A model generated the notes under the pieces. The model worked only from the letters and a program-made list of their open reading frames with translations. It ran no database searches and had not been told where the DNA came from. From Podospora bellae-mahoneyi (lineage: Eukaryota > Ascomycota > Sordariomycetes > Sordariales > Podosporaceae), in NCBI RefSeq assembly GCF_035222275.1, contig NC_085885.1:3100001-3164000 (forward strand): a stretch of DNA of 64,000 nt, in the 5' to 3' direction. Every line of letters begins with the position of its first letter. Within the stretch, counting starts at the first letter, position 1. The position numbers and the translations under genes were made by a program. This document shows positions 33,788 through 44,853 of the stretch, in pieces.

Positions 33788-34685
33788 GATGGTTGACAAG
33801 AAGACAACTTTGTATGATTGATACGAAATTGTACGATCAATGGCATCAGCTAGCTGTAGGCAGCTTTTTGGCTTTTTGACAAGACGACGGAGATGACACT
33901 TGAAGACGACACAGGAAGTTCTTGTCGGCCTCAGAGTGAGGCCGATATGTGACCGGCACGTAAGAAAACAACCGATAAACCAGACCATGGTAGGGACAAT
34001 CTGATCTAGATTACACAGCTACATGGCATAGGGAAATGTGCAGTCCGCCAAATGGGATTCCTGGTAGATTACCCTCCGCGTGGATCATGCCTGCTATAAA
34101 ACTACCAACAGGATACTCATCACTGCAAATGCCTGAACGATTGGTGGAGAAGATTTTTCCTCTAATTAAAACAGTGGTAACGACCAGCCCGCCACGCACA
34201 AAAAATATGGCACAGAACTAAGTGCACGTGTCACAATACACATAAGATTCAGGAGGTGCAATTTGATAGCATGCACCCGTAGTTTCATCCGCTATTTACC
34301 GCTTTTCGAGGTATAATATTTGCCCTTTGGAGCGATGTGATATTCGTCGCCCAGCGAATAAGATGGACCAGACCCTCGATAAACTGCTCTCTCAGAACCG
34401 AGAGGGTGAGGTAGGCACCTTATTTACCCGTACCCAAGGATGTGTAAAAACCCAGAGAGAGGCTCCCGGCGCGCCTACTCCGAGGACAGCCAAGCCAGGT
34501 ATTTATAAATATTTCGCACACTTATTTCGTTTCCGTGGCGGGGAACGAGACACCGGAAACCCCCGTGACTTATAAGTCTCCCAGAAAGAGCTGTAGAACT
34601 GCTAGTGAAAAGGACTATCCCGGTATGTTGCGGTAGCCAACTAACAGCAGACATTGAGCGCTCAGAAGCTAAAGTCCCAACAGCA
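33788..34685. promoter_or_regulatory. Shared divergent promoter of CE15 and GH2
   Basis: An 898-bp region between two start codons pointing away from each other. It contains a TATA-like GGTATAATATTTG at about 34,310 and several AT-rich tracts. No specific XlnR-type site was verified by eye. Confidence 0.5.
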
Positions 34686-37400
34686 ATGGCAGTCTCCTGG
34701 TCTGCAACAGCAGCCCGCGTCTGCATGCTCTTATTGAACCTCCTGCTTATGCTCAAAGCTGCCAACGCTGTTTCCGTCGCATCTCGACAACAACAGAGTG
34801 TGGCTCCTGTTAGTCGTGAACGCATCAGCCTCAACAGGGGCTGGCACTTCCAACGCTGGGAATCCAACCCGGACAAGATCGTCTATGACAAGCGCCAGGA
34901 CACCCCAGGCCAGGCCCAGGTACTAAAGTCATGGATCCTCCCTTCGGCGAACGATTTCATTAGCGATCCAACTAAGCACTACAAGCGGCCCACAGGCAAT
35001 CCCAGCGGCAATATACCCTTCACGGCGGCAACATATGACGACAGCGACTGGGAGGCGGTAGACTTGCCACACGACTGGGCCGCCAAGGGCCCGTTCTACA
35101 CGGCCGACAATGCCGTAGTCGGCGGTGGTATGGGCCGTCTGCCAATCCAAGGCGTTGCTTGGTACCGTCGCAAGCTGTTCATAGGTCCTGAGGACCAAAG
35201 CAGACGGGTGTACTTGGACATCGATGGCGCCATGTCGTATGCCATGGTCTGGATCAATGGTTATCTGGCTGGTGGCTGGCCTTTTGGTTACAACTCGTTC
35301 CGTATTGACCTCACGCCGTACCTCAAGCCAGGTGACAATAACCAGTTAGCCATACGTCTCGATAACCCGGTCCAGTCGTCTCGTTGGTATCCCGGCAGCG
35401 GTCTCTACCGTAACGTCTGGCTGGTGAAGGTTGATGAGACACACGTGGGTCACTGGGGCACGTTCATCACGACCGAGGGCGCGACTGCCGAGACGGCGAC
35501 CATTCAGCTATCCGTGCAGGTTGAAAATAGCGGCAAGGAGGATCGGGAAATTGAAATCCTTACCGAGGTACACGGCTTCGACCCCAAGACCGGGAAGCCA
35601 GACAAAAGCGTACTGGCCGAGTTCGCCTCCAAAGTGATCACCGTTACTGCCGGCCGGAAGCGGACAGTCAGCACTTCGGCCACGATAGAGAAGCCGCAGC
35701 TCTGGGGCCCGCCACCAACGCAAAGGCCGAATCTGCACGTGGCGGTGACGCGGCTGGTCACGGGCAACAAGACGATCGACACGTACGAGACGCGCTTTGG
35801 CATCCGCGCCCTGAAGGCTACCGGTGAGGGTCTGCTAGTCAACGGCGAGCGTATCTACCTCCAAGGAGTTAACCAGCACCATGATCTAGGCGCTATTGGT
35901 GCTGCTTTCAACTACCGCGCGGCGCAGCGTCAACTGGAGATACTCCGCGAGCTCGGGAGTAACGCAATACGCATGGCGCATAACCCACCCGCCCCTGAGC
36001 TGCTCGATCTGGCGGATGAGATGGGCTTTCTCGTCATGGACGAGGCCTTTGACTGCTGGCAGAAGCAGAAGAACCCAAATGATTTCCACCTCATCTTTGA
36101 CGATTGGTCCGAAGCTGACGTGCGGGCCATGATGCGCCGCGACCGAAACCATCCCTCCATCTTCGCCTGGAGCATCGGGAATGAGGTGGGTGAACAGACG
36201 GACGGGGCGAACGGCGAGAGAATCGGCCGGCGGCTGAGCGCCATCGTCCACGAAGAGGACCCCTTCCGCGGCAGCACGGCTTCGATGAACGTGGCGAAGC
36301 CGAACCAACCGTTCCCAAAGGCTCTCGATGTAATGAGTCTCAACTACCAAGGCGAAGGCATCCGCGATTCAGGCGCGTACGCCGGCTTTCAAGGCACCCG
36401 CACGCCACCCCTTTACCCGGACTTCCACAGAGCCTTCCCCAATGCCCTTCTTCTCAGCAGTGAGACAGCCGCAGCCCTCAGCACCCGCGGCACGTATTTC
36501 TTCCCCGTGGCCAAAGAATTCAGCGCACCACACACCGACCAACCCGGCGGTGGTGGCAACCCACAACTGCGGCAGGTGAGCGCCTACGAGCTGTACACGA
36601 TGCCGTTCGGTGCTTCACCCGACAAGGTGTTCCAGAAGCAGGATGAAAACCCGTACGTCGCTGGCGAATTCGTCTGGACAGGCTGGGACTACCTGGGCGA
36701 GCCAACGCCATACTACTCGGCGCGTAGCTCGTACTTTGGTATCGTCGACCTCTGTGGCTTCAAGAAAGACCGGTTTTACCTGTACCAAGCGCGGTGGCGG
36801 CCGGATCTCAAGACTGCCCATCTCCTTCCGCACTGGAACTGGCCTGCCCGCAAGGGCGAGGTGACCCCCGTGCATGTCTTCTCCGCCGCCAATGAGGCCG
36901 AGCTCTTCCTGAACGGCAGAACTCAGGGTAGGATAAAGAAAGAGGCCTCCAACTATCGTTTCCGGTGGGACAATGTCAAGTACGAGGCTGGTGAGCTGCA
37001 TGTCGTAACCTACAAGGACGGTAAGGTGTGGGCGAACGACACCGTTCACACCACCGGGCCTCCCGCGCGGCTACGACTACGAGCTGACCGCGCCCATATC
37101 GAGGCCGACGGTTACGATCTGTCGTTCCTTACGCTCGAAGTGGTTGATGAGGGCGGTGAGGTTGTCCCGGATGCGAGCAACTTTGTTACCTTCGCTGTTT
37201 CCTCCGGAGAGGGCGAGATCGTGGCCACCGACAACGGAAACCCCTACGACATGGCCGCATTCACGTCCAAGCAGCGCAAGGCCTTCAGTGGCATGGCGCT
37301 GTCCATTGTGCGTGCAAAGCCGGGTGTGAAGGGCGCCTTCACCGTGACAGCGACGGCGGGGCAGCTTCTTGGTGCAAATGTTACGATAGTAACACAGTAA
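34686..37400 (+). CDS. Secreted GH2 glycoside hydrolase (beta-galactosidase-like, DUF4982 type)
   Basis: An intronless 904-codon frame from ATG 34686; the 27 in-frame codons upstream were rejected because the signal peptide (MAVSWSATAARVCMLLLNLL, ending AANA) starts here. Domain order: jelly-roll sugar-binding domain with DSDWEAVDLPHDW and RWYPGSGLYRNVWL; Ig-like domain; TIM barrel with LQGVNQHHDLGA, the acid/base Glu500 in WSIGNEVG and the likely nucleophile Glu593 in LLSSETAA; then a DUF4982-like domain (VFSAANEAELFLNGRTQG) and a C-terminal Ig-like domain. This layout is common in bacterial beta-galactosidases and less so in fungi. The activity could be beta-galactosidase, beta-glucuronidase or another exo-activity. 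The divergent CE15 neighbour hints at hemicellulose side-chain work. Confidence 0.9.
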   Translation: MAVSWSATAARVCMLLLNLLLMLKAANAVSVASRQQQSVAPVSRERISLNRGWHFQRWESNPDKIVYDKRQDTPGQAQVLKSWILPSANDFISDPTKHYKRPTGNPSGNIPFTAATYDDSDWEAVDLPHDWAAKGPFYTADNAVVGGGMGRLPIQGVAWYRRKLFIGPEDQSRRVYLDIDGAMSYAMVWINGYLAGGWPFGYNSFRIDLTPYLKPGDNNQLAIRLDNPVQSSRWYPGSGLYRNVWLVKVDETHVGHWGTFITTEGATAETATIQLSVQVENSGKEDREIEILTEVHGFDPKTGKPDKSVLAEFASKVITVTAGRKRTVSTSATIEKPQLWGPPPTQRPNLHVAVTRLVTGNKTIDTYETRFGIRALKATGEGLLVNGERIYLQGVNQHHDLGAIGAAFNYRAAQRQLEILRELGSNAIRMAHNPPAPELLDLADEMGFLVMDEAFDCWQKQKNPNDFHLIFDDWSEADVRAMMRRDRNHPSIFAWSIGNEVGEQTDGANGERIGRRLSAIVHEEDPFRGSTASMNVAKPNQPFPKALDVMSLNYQGEGIRDSGAYAGFQGTRTPPLYPDFHRAFPNALLLSSETAAALSTRGTYFFPVAKEFSAPHTDQPGGGGNPQLRQVSAYELYTMPFGASPDKVFQKQDENPYVAGEFVWTGWDYLGEPTPYYSARSSYFGIVDLCGFKKDRFYLYQARWRPDLKTAHLLPHWNWPARKGEVTPVHVFSAANEAELFLNGRTQGRIKKEASNYRFRWDNVKYEAGELHVVTYKDGKVWANDTVHTTGPPARLRLRADRAHIEADGYDLSFLTLEVVDEGGEVVPDASNFVTFAVSSGEGEIVATDNGNPYDMAAFTSKQRKAFSGMALSIVRAKPGVKGAFTVTATAGQLLGANVTIVTQ

Positions 37401-38261
37401 CACCTTGGATCTAGAGGGCCGGTTACTTCCTGAATACTCGGCTTGAGTCATCTTCCCTTGATGCCGAATTACACACCTCAAATAGCTTACTGCCCCAGAT
37501 ATAGATGCACTAGACACAAACTGCAACTTAGGTAAATAAAAGGTCAATTTCGGAGTCAATCCTTGCGGCCTTCGTTCTGTCTCCGGCACCGCAGATTGAT
37601 ACAGGCTTTCATGAGAATAGTACTGTTTCCTTGGTGGTACGCGTACACATCAACATAGTACAGGTGACGCATAGGTAAGTCTATATATTTATCGATTTCC
37701 TTTCCTACATCGAAGTCACGGTAGGATTTAAACTTACGAACGCGTGAGGTAAATTCCACGACCTAGTACTCTTTACAGGTATTCTTAAAACGCTCTAGAT
37801 ATTCCGTAAAGTACTTCCCTTTAAAGTTACTCTTAAAACCGACTTTCTTCGGATCGGGGAATTTACGTTAAGGAAGATATATAGTTACTATTGGTTTGGG
37901 GTGTGGCCACAGGCCTGAGGGTATGAGTAAGGAAGTGGGGCTCTCTGAGGATTCGGGGGGCTCAGGGGTTATGTATATAAGCGGTCTGCTTCGGACATTC
38001 TATTTTAGACGGACCATCGACTTTTATTTCTTCGTATTTTTGCGCTTTGCATGCGTCCAGGCAGTTCTGGCCCTCTGATCAGGCCAATCCGGTGCTTACT
38101 GTGCGGCCTGCGAGCCCACAAAGTCTTTTGTTTGTCCTACGTGAAGTGCGGCCTGCGAGCGAGCCACTGTCACGCAGGTGTGTTCATTCAGAGCCCTGTT
38201 GAGGGTATATTTGTGGTGTTGTGGTTGTTTTGTGTGTTTTCTCTCCATTTCACTATTCTTC
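37401..38261. other. Decayed repeat sequence with coding relic
   Basis: The minus strand at about 37,556-37,880 reads as a roughly 100-codon remnant (for example KSNFKGKYFTEYLERFKNTC, then a stop, then RKFKSYRDFDVGKEIDKYI), which looks like a fragment of a transposon or gag-like protein, not identified. At 38,101-38,163 the 15-mer GTGCGGCCTGCGAGC occurs twice. Confidence 0.4.
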
Positions 38262-38455
38262 GAAGATTGTAACTAACTCTCGAGGATTATAAGTAATTCC
38301 GAGGAATCACTTATAATTCCTTTGTGTCCTAGATAATCCACCTCCTATTAGTCCATCCTTCTGCCTTCTAATTGGTTTTGCTAGCGATTAGCTTTGCGTC
38401 ATATGCCCCGCACACAGTCTGTCCTGCCTGCCGGCTTAACTGTGACAGATAGCTC
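38262..38455 (-). repeat. LTR-like relic C
   Basis: It aligns over about 190 bp with relic B (shared blocks CCACCTC, GATTGGCT/GATTAGCT, GCCCCGCACA, CCGTCCTGCCTG/CTGTCCTGCCTG, GGCTTAA-TGTGA). On the minus strand it begins TGTCACAGTTAAGCCGG. It interrupts the pogo relic that follows. Confidence 0.45.
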
Positions 38456-39183
38456 AACTCAGAGCATTTACTCCCTAAATAACTGTAGCATACTTACGAT
38501 TATTAGGCTGGAGCGTTTTAGCTTTACTACGGCTATTAGAAGTTATAACGACTATAATGGCGACGATAATGCTTATTATAAACCTAGTCTTGTCGAAGTT
38601 ATATAAATCGTCGTCGAGGATACCGTGTTTGACCTTGATATTATATATAAGGGTAAACCACTCGTGAATAACTTTTGGATCTTCGCATTTGGCCCTCTGG
38701 TATTTATATTTACGCGTAAAACGCGTCCCAAGTTCTGCCTGGCGTTTAACGAAGTTGTGAGCCCATCATATGCAAACAGTTGGCGCGTCACGTTTGCGTA
38801 GCAATCGGTTAGCTATATCTTCTACGTAACAAAGCCGAGGATGGAATACGCGCGTAAATAGCTCAATAATGTATTGAACAATCGTTTTCTCTTCCAAATC
38901 CGTAAGCTTGCGTGAGTTAGTTAGTATATGGCGTCGGGAAAATCGGCCGGCATTTCGGTAACGAAGCGTTCTTTCCGGAACGTTATATAACTTAGCTGCG
39001 GCCGGAATACTAAGCTTATTATCTTTTCGAATAGCTTCCAAAGCCAAAAGGAACCATGCCTCTTTTGAAGGGCTTACTATGACTTGTTGTGGTAGAATTT
39101 TGTAGAAGTGGTGAAATAAACGCGTTGTGCTGGGGAAGCGGCCACTCGCTTAGATCGGCCGCTTGCTTATCACACACGTTACT
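38456..39183 (-). pseudogene. pogo/Fot1 transposase 5' relic with one terminal repeat
   Basis: The minus strand from 39047 reads 93 codons homologous to the transposase start at 9,140 (ALEAIRKDNKLSIPAAAKLY, then NSRKLTDLEEKTIVQYI). It continues with stops to a mutated DETGF box near 38,585 and part of the central region that the 9-kb element has lost. A terminal repeat (ACGTGTGTGATAAGCAAGCG on the minus strand) ends at about 39,180, next to TA. The relic breaks off at the LTR-like relic. Confidence 0.75.
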
Positions 39184-39280
39184 AAGTAGTTAACTAGTAT
39201 GTTATTTTATATAACGATTCGACTTTTACCTTCTTTTGCAAAATTTGAACTTAAACGTGGTTAATTTAGACATTCAGAAA

Positions 39281-40191
39281 TCAAGCAGATTTCAAAGCTG
39301 AAATCAACTCTTGACAGGGGATAGGGTGGGGGGTGCCGCTCCTAACCACATACCCCCACCTAGGTCCAAAAGCGGCAAAATATTTCCCTCGACCAGGAAG
39401 AACACAGTAAACTGCCTTACGTTCGTAGACCCGGTCAAGTTGATGCCCGATGAGCCCACTGAGGCATTTGAGCGACGGGTCAAGCTGGGATAGACTGTGA
39501 CAGTACAAGAAGTCCAGTGCCGTCATCCCTTCCTCAAGTTCCCAGTTGTGAAGGGTCCGGAAGAATCGTATAGTCAGGCAGGGTGAGGCCATAGTGAAGA
39601 GGACGTTACTGCCAAGAGCAGGAAAGAAGGCTCGTATCAAAAGGATGGTCTCAGCACGAATAAATCCTCGCTCAATCATCGCTCGTTCTGTCGTGGCATT
39701 CCGTGCTGGGACTTGGGGGTAATATTGAATATGGGCTTCTTCCGGTCAGCCATCGCGATTCCCGCAACCCCATCCACTCGACCGAGTGGTCGGCCAGCAG
39801 TCTTTGGGCACGGAGAACATGTTGAACGAAGTGGCCTGTGGCTACTTCCACACGGCCGAGAACGAACATCATCCGGGGGGTTGTGATGGACTATAAATCT
39901 GGGCATTCATCGATGATTGCTGTTGCTTCCCTCACTCGGGTGGCGAATGTCCCTTGGTTCGCGGGCCGTGCCCACACTATAGAGGCGAGCGAAGGTAATC
40001 GCTGCTTTCCAACCTTCGACTGTGAGTCTCTGTGTTACACGACGGGTTACGTACTGGTCGCAGATATACTGGTGGAGGCCGGAATTGGTTCGGAAAAGAG
40101 CACCAATGTCGTCCATCGAGCAGTAATCCAGGATCTAGTCCATAGACAGTGTGACCCGGGTGAGCGATAGGAGATCAAGATTAGTACCCAT
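39281..40191 (-). pseudogene. Dead copy of the 41-kb F-box-like family gene
   Basis: It aligns segment by segment with exon 1 of the intact gene at 41078. The N-terminus begins at ATG 40189-40191 and meets an in-frame TAG about 20 codons later, where the intact copy has Asn in MDN. It resumes as SMDDIGALFRTNSGLHQYIC, shifts frame near 39,880, and continues as LADHSVEWMGLRE and as ERGFIRAETILLIRAFF up to the splice-site position at about 39,425. The second exon is missing. The tail of the last open frame is intron read-through. It lies head to head with the intact copy and next to transposon relics. Confidence 0.75.
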
Positions 40192-41077
40192 TGTGGTTAA
40201 TCTTGGTAAAGGTGCAATTAGGTGGTCGGAAAAGTAAGAAGATGGCAGTAGATGATGTCGAAAGAGGTGACAGTGTGGAAATCAAATGTGAGCCACGTGA
40301 ACCAAAAGATTTCGAATAAATATCTATACTGCGCGATAAGCTTTTGTTTTGTTTGTTTGTGTGGCTCCAGTCTGTGGAGGGCTTCCAAAACACCACCCGT
40401 TCGAGGTATTCAAGCCTTCGCGTCACTAAGCTTTTTTTTCCCTATCACAGTGTGCCAGACTACTGTTACTCTTGTCCTGCGTCGGGGTCCGGCCTTCTTC
40501 TATCTTTTTTTTTGCACTTTGCACTCATTGCCCTTGCGCAGTGAACGTGAAGTTCCTCAATTCACCTGGCATCTTTTCTTCTAATCCTGCTCCGATACTA
40601 TCCTGCCCTTGATCTGCTCCAGACCCACCTTGGAAGGACTCGCGGTCTTGAAACCTAGTTCTGTATCGCGAGTGAATTGGCTGCTGGGAACCAAAAGTGA
40701 ACCGTAGAGCAAGACTATCCTGCCCTGCCAGTAGCCTGATCCACCTCGAGACGGTCACTTCCCTCCTGTTCTCCCTGCTCTCTCCTTCCTCCTTCCCCTC
40801 TTCTTTCCCCCCATCTTTTCCATCCTTTTTTTTCTGGTCTTCTCCCTCCGCATCTCCCTTGCTGGGGCTCTTTCCGACTCTTACGAGTCTCTACGACACT
40901 GGTGTCAAATACCTACCTGCAGTTCCAGCAATCAACGGCGAAGACGGGAAAGGAGCTGCGCAAATGAGAAACTTGAACAGACACTTCACCTCATGTCATC
41001 TGTCTAAGTTGTTTGGACACATCTCCCCTCTGTCAGTAATGTTTGCTGATTGTCATTAGATTTACGTTACCGTCAAG
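40192..41077. promoter_or_regulatory. Head-to-head promoter region
   Basis: An 886-bp spacer between the dead and intact family members, with pyrimidine-rich CTCTCC/TTCCCC tracts at about 40,760-40,860 as often seen upstream of fungal genes. No gene is seen. Confidence 0.45.
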
Positions 41078-42544
41078 ATGGCCCGTCACCTGAATCTTTT
41101 GTTGCTGATGGGAGTGTCATTGGTCATGGACAATATCATTGATAAATGCGCCATGGATGATGTCCTAACTCTCTATCGGACACAGAGATTTCTAAATGAC
41201 TACATTTCTACATACCTGGCCCGGCGGGCCAGGAGAAAGTTCACCAGAGAAGGTCTTAAAGTGGCCTTGATTTTCGTCCGCCTGTGCGACATGGCTAGGC
41301 ATTGTCAGCTCGAACATCTTACAAGCCAGGACACTAAGTTGGCCATACAGATCCTCGATGAGGAGCAAGACCTTCTTTCGATTACCACACCGCGGATTTT
41401 GTTTGACCTCTGCCGTGTTGAGGAGCTCGCGGCAAGGTTTGTTCGATTTGTCTTGCGGATCCAACGACGACTTGCCGATAAAGCCGAAAGATGGATCAGA
41501 GTTGAGGAACCTGCGTGGCTCGCACCGATGTGGAAACCCAAGTACCGGTACTTCGACAAACGTGTTTACGAAGAGAAACTGAGGACCCTGAGCGCTGCCG
41601 TTGGAAGCCATCGACGACCCCTCTCCAAAACCGAGGTCGCCAGGCTGGAGAGGGCATTCGTTCGAGCAGAATTGCTGTTCTTTCTACATGCTGTTTTTTC
41701 CAAGGATATCACAGACAGAGCCTTTCACAAACTGCATCGTTGGGAAGTCGAGGAGCTTCTCTGCGCACTCGATTTCATGGAATGCCAAGGCCTGCGTCGG
41801 CTCACTCACGACACGCGCACCAAAGCACTCAGATGGCTTTTCAGATATCAGATCAGCCAGGCCTTCTATCGACGTTTCGTAAGCATTTATTGTTGTATCA
41901 GTCCCAAGATAGCTGCCGGCTAACCATCTTGGTCCCTTGCATAGTACGATAAGCACTACGCTTCCAGGCAACAAAGACTACGGTTTACTGATGTTCCATT
42001 TAACCATGACGACCATTCTAACCTTTCGCAAGTCCAAGGTCAAGATCATTCCGACGACATCAAATGGAATGTGCCCAAGCGGACGGACCCTCTCGGACCC
42101 AATGCCGCATGGTCAGCCTACGCAAGCCAGTTCCCAATCCAGGTTGAAGATCGAAACAACACCCGGATGACCCTGTCACAGCCAAGGTTCTTTCGCGCCC
42201 CAGGGATCTACGAGGATTTCGTTTGCATCCAGAACTACCGATGCCTGGCCTGGGTGATGTGGGACGCGGATACAACGGCGGCACTCCAGCTTGGATCAGT
42301 TGAGACCACGACCTCCCAGATGCCGCCTCCTGTCCTCCAACTTGTTAACTTGGCTAAAGCCCTCGGCAAGAATTCGTATGAACGTTTCTTGGAGTCCACA
42401 GGAAAGATCAAGTATAGCCCGCTGCAGCTGTATGATCTCGGCTTAGACAGTCAGGTTCTCGACCCTGGGCAAATTCCGGAGATTCCAGTGGTCCAAAAGG
42501 CTATCAGGGATCAGGACGTCAGAAAGGCAGTAGCTGAGTTTTGA
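41078..42544 (+). CDS. Uncharacterised F-box-like family protein
   Basis: Exon 1 is 41078-41878 and exon 2 is 41945-42544, joined in phase 0 (FYRRF to YDKHYASRQQ). The product is 466 residues. The N-terminal ~50 residues have the layout of a divergent F-box (hydrophobic start, LVMDNIIDKCAMDDVLTLYR), inferred partly from the clearer paralogue at 53 kb. The middle is rich in Arg/Leu helices (ARRARRKFTREGLKVALIFV; RLERAFVRAELLFF). The C-terminal part has WVMWD and a disordered Pro/Gln stretch. No catalytic motif is seen. If the F-box is real, a role as a substrate receptor for SCF ubiquitin ligases would be expected, but this is a guess. Confidence 0.75.
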
Positions 42545-43688
42545 TCTGCTTGGAATGGAACTTGGGTAGGGTGGTAAAGACGAGTTGGATTGGTCACGGA
42601 GATGCTTGTAGGACTCATGTTAGCAATAGGACTAGACTGATGCGAATTCTAGTGAGTCTTCGGCTAAGCGATGTGGCTCTATCAGGTGCTTTGATTAGTT
42701 AAACAATGCATGATCGGCATATATAAAGGTGCGACTCTACCTACCTAAATCGGAATTCCAACCACAGCCCTGGTGAGAGTGGCAAAGACCTCGGCCTACG
42801 ACTACTACCCTAATGCAACTTACGTCTGGCGATAGCTTCATTCAGAGATATTGGGTGTAGGAAAGGTCGGCACTCGGTCTGGATATATTGCGTTTATTCT
42901 AGTGTTTTTTTTTAAATATTGGGATATATATGTTGGTTGAATATCTAGCTTCTTTCGTGCTTTCTTTTCCTTTGTTATCTAGCAGATCAATTCTACTTAT
43001 TTTTCTGCCCTCATCCCGACCTTCACAGCATATGGATCCCACCATTCAGTATGAGGACGATGTCATGATCCAGGTCCTTCAGCTTGTAACAATCTAACCG
43101 ACGATCTCCCCGAGATCCCACCTTGCCAAGGAGTCATCACTGATGCCAAAAGATATGGCATGCACTCCATGAAGTTTATGTGGTTCGACCATGTCGAGGC
43201 AGGTCATGACCCCCTGTGGAAAGAAGACAGCAGCGGTCTACCTACCTACCTACCTGGCCACCGCCGTTGTAGGCAAATAAATGCACAGTGTAACATAGCG
43301 AAGCTACTGCGTCTCCCAATGCGAATGTCCCGCATGACTTGCATGTGTCATCGAAAAAGAGTGGAATCTTGCGGCAAGGATTTAATCTTTGACATTGAAA
43401 CTATCACGATGATTCGCCAGTAAAACTAAAGGGTCATCACGGCCCGCGCACACGGCCTGATAGTGGAGCCAACGACGTTGTACTCATTTTAGCAGGGTGT
43501 GATTATGGAGAGTTTTCGTCAATAGCCTTGAACCATTCAAGCAACAGCCCCTACGCAACATGCCTTGAAGATGTTTTTAAGGACATGCGCGCCCAGTATG
43601 GTCAGACATGCAAGTTTTCTCTCCGACCATCCGTCACTCTTTTGATCACCAGTCATTCATTTGATCACCCCTTCACTCATTACCAAAA
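42545..43688. other. Intergenic
   Basis: About 1.1 kb with a CTACCTACCTACCTACCTGG run at 43,239-43,258 and T-rich tracts near 42,900. Frame 43,160-43,423 lacks support. Confidence 0.5.
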
Positions 43689-44593
43689 ATGCGCTCGTTC
43701 TCATCAGCGGCGGGCATCGCGGCCCTCGTGTTCGGTTTGGTTGGTGTGTGCTCAGCAACATCGGGTGTTGACACGAGTGTTCCTGGGTGGGATAGAGCGC
43801 TGCGACAGGAAGGATGGACGTGTCTCACGCCACCCCGCCGCACCCAGCCCGGCAGAAGTGTATCTTTCAGTTCGTTCCAGCCCTACCCGATTCTTGTTCA
43901 ATCAGATGCTAACATCTCACAGGCAACACCGTCTGCCCCGGCCAGATCAACACCTGTGAGGCCCTGTGCAAGTCAAGAGGAGGCGTCTTCGAAGGCGAGA
44001 ACGCCTGCGTGTCCAACAACGGCGGCATCGACAACCCCTTCAACTCCAACACCTACTGCTTCATCTGCAACTGCGAGGACGGCGCCCTCCCCGATCTCGA
44101 GACCTACTACGATACAGTTCCCCGCTACCACTGTGAGATCCGGAGCCAGAACTGCTTCTACGGCTACAACCAAGGTGGACAGTTGCCGCCTGACGGGGCT
44201 TGCCGTTGTCCTGAGGCCGAGTATGCGGTTCCCCCTTCTTGGTACAGCTTGCTGCCGAAGACGACAACTACCTCGACTGTGATCCCGCCTTCGTCAACCT
44301 CTGTTCCAGTGCCCCAGACGTCGACCTCGGCCGCCGAGACATCATCAACCAGTGAACCTGTCACTGTTACTGATACAGTGATCCCGAACACGAGCACCGG
44401 GTTGACAACCATCGAGACAATCACCACGGCCCCCACTTCTGAGTCGACTTCGGTGGTGATTGAGACGACTACTTCCATCTTCTCCAACGGGACTGCGCCC
44501 GTGCCAACCCAGAAGCCAATCCCTACTGGAGGATCTACTAGACCAGTGGTCGGCGTGGTTGGCGCCATGGTGGCCGCCTTGCTGGCGATGTAA
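43689..44593 (+). CDS. GPI-anchored Cys-rich secreted protein (DUF7707-like)
   Basis: Two exons; the intron at about 43859-43921 joins PGRS to NTVCPGQINTCEALC. A signal peptide (MRSFSSAAGIAALVFGLVGV) is followed by a Cys-rich domain of about 100 residues with paired cysteines (CEALCKSRGG, YCFICNCEDG, YDTVPRYHCEI), matching the pattern I know from DUF7707-type fungal surface proteins. A Ser/Thr-rich stalk follows, then a C-terminal hydrophobic tail (VVGVVGAMVAALLAM) typical of a GPI attachment signal. It is probably displayed on the cell surface or in the wall. Function unknown. Confidence 0.8.
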
Positions 44594-44853
44594 TGCACAT
44601 TGCAAACCGCATGGATAAGTCTCTGGGAAGCGTGTACAGCACAGGACTTGGACATAGTTCATAGACCTTTATTGTAGGCCGAATATAATAGATAATACAT
44701 ATGCAAAGACTGTTAGCTAGTTCTCCGGAGCGATCAATGTTTCCCTATTAGTGTACAACCTCTCTTCCTTAAACTCGAAACCCCTCTCATAGCTACAATA
44801 CATTATTCCCGCTTAAATCATGAAAAGGACTCTCAAAGCTTTCACACCTCCCC

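Noticed and set aside
33788-33988. N-terminal extension of the CE15 frame
   Set aside because: The signal peptide begins at ATG 33787 and the upstream codons show no conservation or signal features.
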